DNA from: an uncultured Rubrivivax sp.
GTDB taxonomy: Bacteria > Pseudomonadota > Gammaproteobacteria > Burkholderiales > Burkholderiaceae_C
Reading direction: 5' to 3'
Assembly (NCBI GenBank): GCA_937975735.1
Contig: CALJUI010000459.1
Location: 1 to 7,405 of the forward strand
Length of the DNA: 7,405 bases
Made by a program: the position numbers and the translations under genes
The notes under the pieces: model-generated
What the model was told of the DNA's origin: nothing
Database searches by the model: none
Seen by the model: the letters and a program-made list of their open reading frames with translations, nothing else
In this document: piece by piece, positions 1 to 5,336 of the stretch
Numbering within the stretch: the first letter of the stretch is position 1
Layout: the number at the start of each line of letters is the position of its first letter

Positions 1-87
1 CATGAGGCCGAGAACATCGGCGGCCGCAACTCGCGGGTCCTGATGGTCGAGATCAAGGACCGCGACTGGAAACCCAGCACCGGCTGA
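1..87 (+). CDS. C-terminal end of a probable cupin-domain protein (partial)
   Basis: An open frame enters from the left edge and ends at a TGA at 85-87, giving 28 residues that begin HEAENIGGRNSRVLMVEIKD and end WKPSTG. The pattern of His-Glu, an Asn-Ile-Gly turn, then a hydrophobic strand reading VLMVEIK resembles the last beta strands of small single-domain cupin proteins, in which a statement such as 'H-x-x-x-N-x-G ... V-E-x-K' closes the barrel. That family link is an inference from a short fragment and could be wrong. The gene converges on the HiPIP gene, with only 21 bp between the two stops. I see no clear terminator hairpin in that gap. Nothing can be said about substrate or regulation, because the start and the bulk of the protein lie outside the window. 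Confidence 0.5.
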   Translation, partial: HEAENIGGRNSRVLMVEIKDRDWKPSTG

Positions 88-108
88 GCCCCCGTCGCGT
101 CCAGGTGG

Positions 109-411
109 TCAGGCCTTCTTCGCGTAGGCGCTGCACCAGCCCGGGCCGGCGACCTGCTTGCCCGGGAACAGCGCACAGCCGGCGGCGGCGTCGGTCGGCT
201 TGCCCTGCCACAGCGCGCAGTTGGTGCACAGCTGGCCCGGGGCGTACTGCTTGAACTTGGCCTTGTCCGCGCGCTTGGCATCGGCGACGTAGCCGAGCGC
301 CTTCGCCTGCGGGTCGTTCTCGTCGACCATCGCGGCGTACGCGGCCTGGCTGGCCAGCAGCGCGGCACCGGCGACGGGAACGATCTGGATGAACTGGCGG
401 CGGGTCGTCAT
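109..411 (-). CDS. hip: High-potential iron-sulfur protein (HiPIP), Tat-exported
   Basis: This 100-residue protein is a periplasmic [4Fe-4S] electron carrier that shuttles single electrons between the cytochrome bc1 complex and a terminal acceptor (photosynthetic reaction centre or oxidase). The N-terminus carries a twin-arginine motif (TRRQFIQ, residues 3-9), a hydrophobic stretch and a likely cleavage site after AYA at residue 26. This leaves a 74-residue mature protein, the usual HiPIP size, exported already folded with its cluster. The four cluster cysteines are C62, C65, C79 and C93 in the family arrangement Cx2C-x13-C-x13-C, followed by the typical GWCSAY ending. The mature part is strikingly like Rubrivivax gelatinosus HiPIP as I recall it. 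The ATG at 411 was chosen over longer in-frame options because it starts the Tat signal and sits 8 nt after a perfect AAGGAG. The Nudix gene lies 157 bp upstream on the same strand. The partner acceptor is not in the window. Confidence 0.95.
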   Translation of the reverse strand: MTTRRQFIQIVPVAGAALLASQAAYAAMVDENDPQAKALGYVADAKRADKAKFKQYAPGQLCTNCALWQGKPTDAAAGCALFPGKQVAGPGWCSAYAKKA

Positions 412-419
412 GGGAACTG

Positions 420-425
420 CTCCTT
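420..425 (-). promoter_or_regulatory. Ribosome binding site of the HiPIP gene
   Basis: Read on the minus strand this is AAGGAG, 8 nt before the ATG at 411-409. It fixes the start at the Tat signal rather than at upstream in-frame ATG codons. Confidence 0.85.
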
Positions 426-568
426 GGGGTTGCGAATGCCGAGAGTGTGGCCAGAAAACGCGCCGGACGCGATCGGCGCCGACATGCCGGAGGTCGGCGG
501 GTGGCCATTTCGCCCTGCGCCGCGCCACGGGTCGGCGAACGAGAACCATTCGCAGGTCCGGACGCGCT

Positions 569-1114
569 TCAGGCAATGTCGCCGACGTGCAGCTCGAACC
601 GGCCGCGCGCGCGGTCGGCGAAGTAGTGCTGCAAGGTCTCGCGCACGGTGCGGAACGCGATCTGGTCCCAGGGCACCTCGTGCTCGGCGAAGAGCTGGGC
701 TTCGATCGTCTCCGGGCCGGGTGCGAAGTCGGTGTCGAGCAGCCGCGCGCGGTAGAACAGGTGCAACTGGCCGACGCGCACGACGTTGAGCACGGTGAAC
801 AGCCCCTGCATCTCGACCCGCGCGCCGGCTTCCTCGTCGGTCTCCCGACGCGCGCCTTCCTCGGTCGTCTCGCCGAGCTCGTGAAAGCCTGCCGGCAGCG
901 TCCAGAGGCCGCGACGCGGTTCGATGTTGCGGCGGCACAGCAGCACGCGCTGCTCCCAGACCGGCACCGTGCCGACGACGTTCAGCGGGTTCTCGTAGTG
1001 GATCTCGCCGCAGGCGGTGCAGATCGCCCGCTCGCGGTTGTCGTCCTCGGGCACCCGGTAGCTCGCCGGCTGGCCGCAGACGCGGCAGTGGCGGATGCGG
1101 CGGGGGACGGGCAT
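569..1114 (-). CDS. Nudix hydrolase with N-terminal zinc ribbon
   Basis: The 181-residue protein should hydrolyse a nucleoside diphosphate linked to another moiety, using divalent metal in the cytoplasm; the actual substrate cannot be told from sequence. Residues 10-35 form a zinc ribbon with C10-x2-C13 and C32-x2-C35, followed by the HYENP motif that commonly joins this ribbon to the Nudix fold. The Nudix box spans residues 76-98: G76, E82, R90-E91, E94-E95 and G97 all stand at the canonical G-x5-E-x7-RE-x2-EE-x-G positions. RRGLWTLPAGF precedes it, as is usual in this subfamily (the COG1051 type). The start is uncertain: ATG at 1114 puts the ribbon near the N-terminus, but ATGs at 1138 and 1141 are in frame, and none has a clear Shine-Dalgarno. 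It is divergent from the FAH gene (52 bp apart) and upstream of HiPIP on the same strand, with no obvious functional link to either. Confidence 0.9.
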   Translation of the reverse strand: MPVPRRIRHCRVCGQPASYRVPEDDNRERAICTACGEIHYENPLNVVGTVPVWEQRVLLCRRNIEPRRGLWTLPAGFHELGETTEEGARRETDEEAGARVEMQGLFTVLNVVRVGQLHLFYRARLLDTDFAPGPETIEAQLFAEHEVPWDQIAFRTVRETLQHYFADRARGRFELHVGDIA

Positions 1115-1154
1115 GGCGGCAGTGTAGTGGCATGGCATCATCGACCGGGTTCGC

Positions 1155-1160
1155 AGGAGA
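1155..1160 (+). promoter_or_regulatory. Ribosome binding site of the FAH-family gene
   Basis: AGGAGA lies 6 nt before the ATG at 1167, supporting that start and a 230-residue product. It is in the short divergent gap shared with the Nudix gene; I could not identify a convincing -35/-10 pair there. Confidence 0.75.
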
Positions 1161-1166
1161 TCCCGC

Positions 1167-1859
1167 ATGAGCCTTGTCTTCGATGCCCCGGTCCCGACCG
1201 TGCTGCCGGTCGCCGGCGGGGGTGACTTCCCGGTCCACCGCATCTACTGCGTCGGCCGCAACTACGCCGAGCACGCCCAGGAGATGGGGCACAGCGGCCG
1301 CGAAGCACCGTTCTTCTTCCTCAAGCCGGCGGACGTCGTGGTGCCCGTGGCCGAAGGCGCGGTCGGCGAGATGGCCTATCCGTCGCTGACCCACAACCTG
1401 CACCACGAGGTCGAGCTCGTCGTCGCGATCGGTCGCGATCCGGGCGAGGTCGCCGCCGCCGACGCGCCGGGGTGCATCTTCGGCTACGCGGTCGGGCTGG
1501 ACATGACCCGACGCGACCTGCAGGGCGAGATGAAGAAGCAGGGCCGGCCATGGAGCATCGGCAAGGCCTTCGAGCAGTCGGCGCCGATCGGCCCGATCGT
1601 GCCGAAGGCGCGCACCGGCGAGCTGCTGCGCGGCGAGATCTCGCTCGATGTCAACGGCCAGCCGCGCCAGCGGGGTGACCTCGGCGACCTGATCTGGAGC
1701 GTCGCCGAGACGATCGAGCAGCTCTGCCGTGCCTGGACCCTGCGCGCCGGCGACCTGATCTTCACCGGCACGCCGGCGGGCGTCGGCGCCGTGCAGCGCG
1801 GCGATGTCATGACCGGGCATATCGCCGGCCTGCCCGAGCTGAAGGTGAAGGTGGTCTGA
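1167..1859 (+). CDS. FAH-family hydrolase, probable fumarylpyruvate hydrolase
   Basis: The 230-residue product belongs to the fumarylacetoacetate hydrolase superfamily, whose members cleave carbon-carbon bonds in diketo acids with a bound divalent metal. The visible signatures are the RIYCVGRNYAEHAQEMG segment (25-41), PFFFLKPADVVVP (48-60), the metal ligands E81 and E83 in HHEVEL with D112 in GYAVGLDMTRRDLQ, and the closing GDLIFTGTPAGVG (195-207). The length and the GLDMTRRDLQ/RPWSIGKAFE wording match fumarylpyruvate hydrolases (NagK type, gentisate pathway, releasing fumarate and pyruvate) rather than the roughly 420-residue fumarylacetoacetases. The next gene, 2 bp away, is the isomerase that would make its substrate, which supports the assignment. 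No ring-cleaving dioxygenase is visible, so a related role such as acylpyruvate or oxaloacetate handling remains possible. Confidence 0.85.
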   Translation: MSLVFDAPVPTVLPVAGGGDFPVHRIYCVGRNYAEHAQEMGHSGREAPFFFLKPADVVVPVAEGAVGEMAYPSLTHNLHHEVELVVAIGRDPGEVAAADAPGCIFGYAVGLDMTRRDLQGEMKKQGRPWSIGKAFEQSAPIGPIVPKARTGELLRGEISLDVNGQPRQRGDLGDLIWSVAETIEQLCRAWTLRAGDLIFTGTPAGVGAVQRGDVMTGHIAGLPELKVKVV

Positions 1860-1861
1860 CG

Positions 1862-2494
1862 ATGGAGCTCTACAACTACTTCCGCTCGTCGGCCTCGTAC
1901 CGTGTGCGCATCGCGCTGGCATTGAAGGGGCTGGACTACGACTACCGGGCCGTGCACCTGGCGAAGAACGAGCACCTGAGCGAGTCGTACGCGGCGGTGT
2001 CGGCGACCCGGCTCGTGCCGATGCTTCGCGACGGCGAGCACACGGTGCTGCAGTCGCTGGCGATCATCGAGTACCTCGACGAGACCCATCCCGAGCCGCC
2101 CTTGCTGCCTGCCGACCCGATCGGCCGCGCCCGCGTGCGCGCGCTCGCGCTGGACATCGCCTGCGAGATCCATCCCCTGAACAACCTGCGCGTGCTGCGC
2201 TACCTGGTGCGCGACATGAAGGTCAGCGACGACGACAAGAACCGCTGGTACCGGCACTGGGTGGAGACCGGGCTCGAGGTCGTCGAGCGGCAGCTCGCCG
2301 CGGTGCCGTCGACCTTCTGCCATGGCGACGCGCCGACGCTGGCCGACTGCGCATTGGTGCCGCAGATCTTCAACGCACGGCGGATGGACTGCCGGCTCGA
2401 CCACGTGCCGCAGGTGATGCGCGTGTTCGACGCCTGCATGAAGCTCGACGCCTTCGAGCAGACGCGGCCGGAGCGCTGCCCGGACGCCGCGTGA
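1862..2494 (+). CDS. maiA: Zeta-class GST: maleylpyruvate/maleylacetoacetate isomerase
   Basis: This 210-residue glutathione-dependent enzyme isomerises the cis double bond of maleylpyruvate or maleylacetoacetate to the trans (fumaryl) form for the hydrolase encoded just upstream. The zeta-class signature SSASYRVRIAL is at residues 9-19, with the active-site serines at 9-10. The thioredoxin-like domain continues with V52-P53 (cis-proline) and QSLAIIEYLDE (64-74), which holds the glutathione gamma-glutamyl group. The helical domain has HPLNNLRVLRYL (104-115) and PTLADCALVPQIFNA (158-172). R8, H104 and R110 are basic residues where, as I recall, the NagL structure has substrate-binding ones. 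One oddity is that the loop before LVP reads SATR, where family members usually have an NP-x-G or NP-x-K type sequence. The start codon comes 2 bp after the FAH stop, so translation is probably coupled. Pairing with a short FAH protein favours maleylpyruvate as substrate, but this is inference. Confidence 0.92.
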   Translation: MELYNYFRSSASYRVRIALALKGLDYDYRAVHLAKNEHLSESYAAVSATRLVPMLRDGEHTVLQSLAIIEYLDETHPEPPLLPADPIGRARVRALALDIACEIHPLNNLRVLRYLVRDMKVSDDDKNRWYRHWVETGLEVVERQLAAVPSTFCHGDAPTLADCALVPQIFNARRMDCRLDHVPQVMRVFDACMKLDAFEQTRPERCPDAA

Positions 2495-3255
2495 GCGAGC
2501 CGCTGCCGGGCTTGCGGCCGGACTGGCCGGCGGCGGTCGGCGCCTTCGTCAGCACGCGTGCCGGCGGTGTCAGCGCACCGCCGTTCGACAGCCTGAACCT
2601 GGGCATCGCGGTGGGCGACGATGCCGAGGCGGTGGCCGAGAACCGCCGCCGCTTCGCCGCGGCGCTGGGCGCTGACCCGGTATGGCTGCGGCAGGTGCAC
2701 GGTAGCCGCGTCGTGCACATCGGCGCCGGCGACGCGGCGCTGCCGGCGCCGCAGGCCGATGCCGCGTGGACCAGCGACGACGGGGTCGCCTGTGTCGTGC
2801 AGGTCGCCGACTGCCTGCCGGTGCTGTTCGCGGCGTCCGACGGGCGGGCCGTGGCCGCCGCACACGCAGGATGGCGGGGGCTGGCCGGCGGGGTGCTCGA
2901 GGCGACGTTGACGGCGCTGTGCGAAGGCGCTGGCTGCGAACCGTCGGCAGTGCAGGCCTGGCTCGGTCCCTGCATCGGCCCCCGGCACTTCGAGGTCGGC
3001 GCCGACGTGCTGGTGGCGTTCGACGCGAACCCGGCCGGTTCGCCGTGGTTCAGTCCGCGGCCGCGCGCCGACGGCAGCGCCGCCTGGCTGGCCGATCTGC
3101 CGGGGCTGGCGCGCCAGCGCCTGCAGCGCGCCGGCGTCGCCGCCGTGCACGGAGGACGCTGGTGCACGGTGTCCGAGCCGTCACGGTTCTTTTCGCACCG
3201 GCGCGATCGGGTCAGCGGCCGCTTCGCCGCCGCGATCTGGCGGACGGTCGGCTGA
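2491..3255 (+). CDS. pgeF: Peptidoglycan editing factor PgeF (YfiH/COG1496 family)
   Basis: The 254-residue protein belongs to the YfiH family, once called polyphenol oxidases or laccases. E. coli YfiH is now known as a cytoplasmic zinc enzyme that removes wrongly incorporated amino acids such as L-serine from UDP-MurNAc precursors; relatives have also been reported to act on purine nucleosides. All family blocks are present in order: STRAGGVSAPPFDSLNLG (21-38), QVHGSRVVH (68-76), VADCLPVLF (105-113), AAHAGWRGLAGGV (123-135), LGPCIGPRHFEVG (158-170) and FFSHRRDRVSGR (233-244). H70, C108 and H125 are the probable zinc ligands. The GTG start overlaps the maiA stop as GTGA, an arrangement typical of coupled translation; no good Shine-Dalgarno precedes it. 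Its last 75 bp are overlapped by the opposite-strand membrane-protein gene. The full family length is present. Confidence 0.93.
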   Translation: MSEPLPGLRPDWPAAVGAFVSTRAGGVSAPPFDSLNLGIAVGDDAEAVAENRRRFAAALGADPVWLRQVHGSRVVHIGAGDAALPAPQADAAWTSDDGVACVVQVADCLPVLFAASDGRAVAAAHAGWRGLAGGVLEATLTALCEGAGCEPSAVQAWLGPCIGPRHFEVGADVLVAFDANPAGSPWFSPRPRADGSAAWLADLPGLARQRLQRAGVAAVHGGRWCTVSEPSRFFSHRRDRVSGRFAAAIWRTVG

Positions 3256-3447
3256 CATCCGCTCTGCCTCGCGTCGCGCGCGCCGCCGGTGCGGCGTGGC
3301 CATCAGGTACATCACGATCGACAAGGGCAGGGCCCCGTACAGCAGCGCCGTGAGCAGGGCGCCGAGCACGGTGCCCTGGGGCGACAGGGCTTCGGCCACG
3401 GCCATCATCAGCACGACATAGATCCAGGCGATGGCGACCAGGTACAT
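3181..3447 (-). CDS. Small two-helix membrane protein, conserved hypothetical
   Basis: This 88-residue protein has two clear hydrophobic helices: residues 1-20 (MYLVAIAWIYVVLMMAVAEA) and 27-50 (VLGALLTALLYGALPLSIVMYLMA). They are joined by a short LSPQGT turn. A strongly basic stretch (HRRRARRE, 53-60) follows, so by the positive-inside rule both ends should be cytoplasmic, leaving a small periplasmic loop. The C-terminal third is hydrophilic and low in complexity. I recall similar short proteins near pgeF and phaC in other Burkholderiales, but none with a known function. The start at 3447 gives a helix right from the initiator and has no strong Shine-Dalgarno. The gene is convergent with pgeF and overlaps it by 75 bp; its 5' end faces phaC, so its promoter must lie in the same AT-rich island as that of phaC. 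A role in PHA metabolism would be speculation. Confidence 0.8.
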   Translation of the reverse strand: MYLVAIAWIYVVLMMAVAEALSPQGTVLGALLTALLYGALPLSIVMYLMATPHRRRARREAERMSADRPPDRGGEAAADPIAPVRKEP

Positions 3448-3448
3448 C

Positions 3449-3477
3449 TCGACAGACGGTTCAGTTTTTCATAAAAT
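3449..3477 (+). promoter_or_regulatory. Probable sigma-70 promoter of phaCAB
   Basis: TCGACA at 3449-3454 and TAAAAT at 3472-3477 each match the sigma-70 hexamers (TTGACA, TATAAT) at five of six positions and are separated by exactly 17 bp. They lie in the only AT-rich patch of an otherwise very GC-rich window, upstream of phaC. Transcription would start near 3484, giving a leader of about 110 nt before the phaC ATG. The -35 box begins one base after the start codon of the opposite-strand membrane gene. This is a reading of the sequence, not a mapped promoter. Confidence 0.65.
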
Positions 3478-3482
3478 GAAAA
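3466..3482. promoter_or_regulatory. Palindrome overlapping the phaC -10 box (candidate operator)
   Basis: TTTTCAT, a 3-nt AAA spacer, then ATGAAAA form a perfect inverted repeat with 7-bp arms. It covers the -10 hexamer TAAAAT, so a dimeric repressor bound here would block RNA polymerase directly. PhaR-type regulators control PHA genes in related bacteria, but I cannot match this sequence to a known PhaR site. In AT-rich DNA a short palindrome of this kind can also arise by chance. Confidence 0.4.
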
Positions 3483-3540
3483 TCAGTGTCAACACGTGGT
3501 AAGCGGAAGAGCGTACAACGTGAACCATGACACGGCGGGT

Positions 3541-3556
3541 GCGCAACGGGTTGCGC
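3541..3556. repeat. Perfect inverted repeat in the phaC leader
   Basis: GCGCAAC, GG, GTTGCGC is a 16-bp sequence with perfect 7-bp arms. It lies about 57 nt after the predicted transcription start and ends 18 nt before the AGGAGA ribosome site of phaC. The closeness of the arms (2-nt spacer) suits a DNA operator for a dimeric regulator better than an RNA hairpin, since a loop of two is too tight without opening a base pair. If the longer phaC start at 3527 were used, the repeat would be inside the coding region. Confidence 0.45.
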
Positions 3557-3574
3557 CCGGCCGATTCCGACAGC

Positions 3575-3580
3575 AGGAGA
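3575..3580 (+). promoter_or_regulatory. Ribosome binding site of phaC
   Basis: AGGAGA stands 12 nt before the ATG at 3593, a somewhat long spacing. The alternative in-frame ATG at 3527 has only GGAAG about 17 nt away, so the shorter start is preferred. Confidence 0.6.
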
Positions 3581-3592
3581 CACGAGCGCACC

Positions 3593-5308
3593 ATGGCCAG
3601 CAAGCGTAAACCCCCCGTCCGATCCACACCGGCGCCGGCGAAGAGCCCGGAGCCCGCCGAGGCCTTCGGCGCCGCCGTCGGCGGCCTGTGGAAGTCCATC
3701 AGCGGCCTGAACCTGCCGGTGAACAAGCTCGGTGAACTGCAGGGCGAATACCTCAAGAGCGTCAGCGAGGTCTGGAACCAGACCCTTCAGCGCGCGCAGG
3801 GTCAAGCCGCCGACGTCGCCAAGCCGTTGCCGGACCGCCGCTTCGCCGCGCCCGACTGGGCGAGCAACCCGGTGGCCGCCTACACCGCCCAGATGTACCT
3901 GCTGAACGCGCGCACGCTGATGCAGATGGCCGAGTCGGTCGAAGGCGACGAGAAGACCCGGGCACGCGTGCGCTTCGCGGTGCAGCAGTGGATCGATGCG
4001 GCGAGCCCGAGCAACTTCCTCGCCTTCAACCCGGAGGCGCTGCAGAAGGCGATCGACACCAAGGGCGAAAGCATTGCCACCGGCCTGCAGCATCTGATGC
4101 AGGACCTGCAGAAGGGCCAGGTCTCGCAGACCGACGAGAGTGTCTTCGAGGTCGGCCGCAACGTCGCGACCACCGAGGGCGCCGTGGTCTTCGAGAACGA
4201 GCTGTTCCAGCTGATCGAATACAAGCCCTTGACGGCCAAGGTGCACGAGCGGCCGATGCTGTTCGTGCCACCGTGCATCAACAAGTACTACATCCTCGAT
4301 CTGCAGCCGGAGAACTCGGTGATCCGCTACACGGTCGAGCAGGGCCACCGCACCTTCGTGGTCAGCTGGCGCAACCCCGACGAGTCACTGGTCGAGACCA
4401 CCTGGGACGACTACATCGAGCATGGCCCGATCGAGGCGATCGAGGTCGTGCGCGAGATCACCGGTGCCAAGACCATCAACACGCTCGGCTTCTGCGTCGG
4501 CGGCACGATCCTGTCGACGGCGCTGGCGGTGCTGGCCGCCCGCGGCGAGCAGCCGGCGCACTCGGTCACGCTGCTGACCACGCTGCTGGACTTCCAGGAC
4601 ACCGGCGTGCTCGACATCTTCGTCGACGAGGCCTCGGTGCAGATGCGCGAGATGACGATCGGCCCGGACGCGCCGAACGGCCCGGGCCTGCTCAAGGGCA
4701 AGGAGCTGGCGACGACCTTCAGCTTCCTGCGGCCGAACGATCTCGTCTGGAACTACGTGGTCGGCAACTACCTGAAAGGCGAGGCGCCGCCGCCGTTCGA
4801 CCTGCTGTACTGGAACGGCGACTCGACCAACCTGCCGGGCCCGATGTACTGCTGGTACCTGCGCCACACCTATCTGCAGAACGAGCTGAAGCAGCCCGGC
4901 GCGCTGACGGTCTGCGGCGAACCGATCGACCTCGGCGCGATCGAGGCGCCGGTGTTCATCTACGGTTCGCGCGAAGACCACATCGTGCCCTGGCAGGCCG
5001 CCTACGCGTCGACGCAGGTCCTGTCCGGCAAGAAGCGCTTCGTGCTCGGCGCGTCGGGGCACATCGCCGGCGTCATCAACCCGCCGGCCAAGGGCAAGCG
5101 CAGCCACTGGACCAACGACAAGCTGCCGGCCAGCGCCGACGCGTGGTTCAAGGGCGCGACCGAGCACCCGGGCAGCTGGTGGACCGACTGGACGGCGTGG
5201 CTGAAGCCGCACGGCGGCAAGATGGTCGCCGCGCCGAAGTCGCCCGGCAATCGCAGGCACAAGGCCATCGAGCCGGCCCCGGGCCGCTACGTCAAGGTCA
5301 AGGCCTGA
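3593..5308 (+). CDS. phaC: Class I poly(3-hydroxyalkanoate) synthase PhaC
   Basis: The 571-residue enzyme polymerises (R)-3-hydroxybutyryl-CoA into polyhydroxybutyrate, releasing CoA, at the granule surface. After a basic, proline/alanine-rich N-terminus (1-25), the PhaC N-terminal domain runs to about residue 210 and is followed by an alpha/beta-hydrolase catalytic domain. The lipase-like box GFCVGG (299-304) carries the nucleophile C301; D462 in SREDHIVPW and H490 in GASGHIAGVINPP complete the triad. Each is exactly 18 lower than C319, D480 and H508 of the Cupriavidus necator enzyme, so there are no indels across the catalytic domain. The end (IEPAPGRYVKVKA) is the usual class I terminus, and there is no phaE or phaR subunit, which confirms class I. 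It is the first gene of phaCAB, with phaA 28 bp downstream. An in-frame ATG at 3527 would add 22 arginine-rich residues (MTRRVRNGL...), considered less likely on ribosome-site grounds. Confidence 0.97.
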   Translation: MASKRKPPVRSTPAPAKSPEPAEAFGAAVGGLWKSISGLNLPVNKLGELQGEYLKSVSEVWNQTLQRAQGQAADVAKPLPDRRFAAPDWASNPVAAYTAQMYLLNARTLMQMAESVEGDEKTRARVRFAVQQWIDAASPSNFLAFNPEALQKAIDTKGESIATGLQHLMQDLQKGQVSQTDESVFEVGRNVATTEGAVVFENELFQLIEYKPLTAKVHERPMLFVPPCINKYYILDLQPENSVIRYTVEQGHRTFVVSWRNPDESLVETTWDDYIEHGPIEAIEVVREITGAKTINTLGFCVGGTILSTALAVLAARGEQPAHSVTLLTTLLDFQDTGVLDIFVDEASVQMREMTIGPDAPNGPGLLKGKELATTFSFLRPNDLVWNYVVGNYLKGEAPPPFDLLYWNGDSTNLPGPMYCWYLRHTYLQNELKQPGALTVCGEPIDLGAIEAPVFIYGSREDHIVPWQAAYASTQVLSGKKRFVLGASGHIAGVINPPAKGKRSHWTNDKLPASADAWFKGATEHPGSWWTDWTAWLKPHGGKMVAAPKSPGNRRHKAIEPAPGRYVKVKA

Positions 5309-5326
5309 CCCCACTTCCCCCACACT

Positions 5327-5331
5327 GGAGA
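5327..5331 (+). promoter_or_regulatory. Ribosome binding site of phaA
   Basis: GGAGA sits 5 nt before a GTG at 5337. It supports the GTG start, after which the protein (MSTDIVIVAAARTAVGKFGG) aligns with the first residues of known PhaA proteins. The 28-bp phaC-phaA gap shows no promoter or terminator. Confidence 0.75.
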
Positions 5332-5336
5332 CATCC

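Noticed and set aside
1115..1166. Divergent promoter pair between the Nudix and FAH genes
   Set aside because: A promoter is expected in this 52-bp gap, but I see no hexamer pair with acceptable spacing on either strand.
408..1922. 504-residue minus-strand open frame spanning the Nudix, FAH and HiPIP leader regions
   Set aside because: It runs antisense to the FAH gene and out of frame with the Nudix gene, both well supported by motifs. Its sequence is rich in Arg, Ala, Gly and Asp/His, typical of shadow frames in GC-rich DNA.
3281..3300. GCCGC-x4-GCGGC hairpin between pgeF and the membrane gene as a terminator
   Set aside because: It has only 5-bp arms, no T tract on either strand, and lies within the coding region of the membrane protein.
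3471..3492. Consensus minus-strand promoter using TTGACA at 3492-3487
   Set aside because: The only -10-like hexamers are 10 or 13 bp away; at 16-18 bp the sequence is GAAAAA/AAAAAC. It is mentioned as a possibility in the findings but not annotated.
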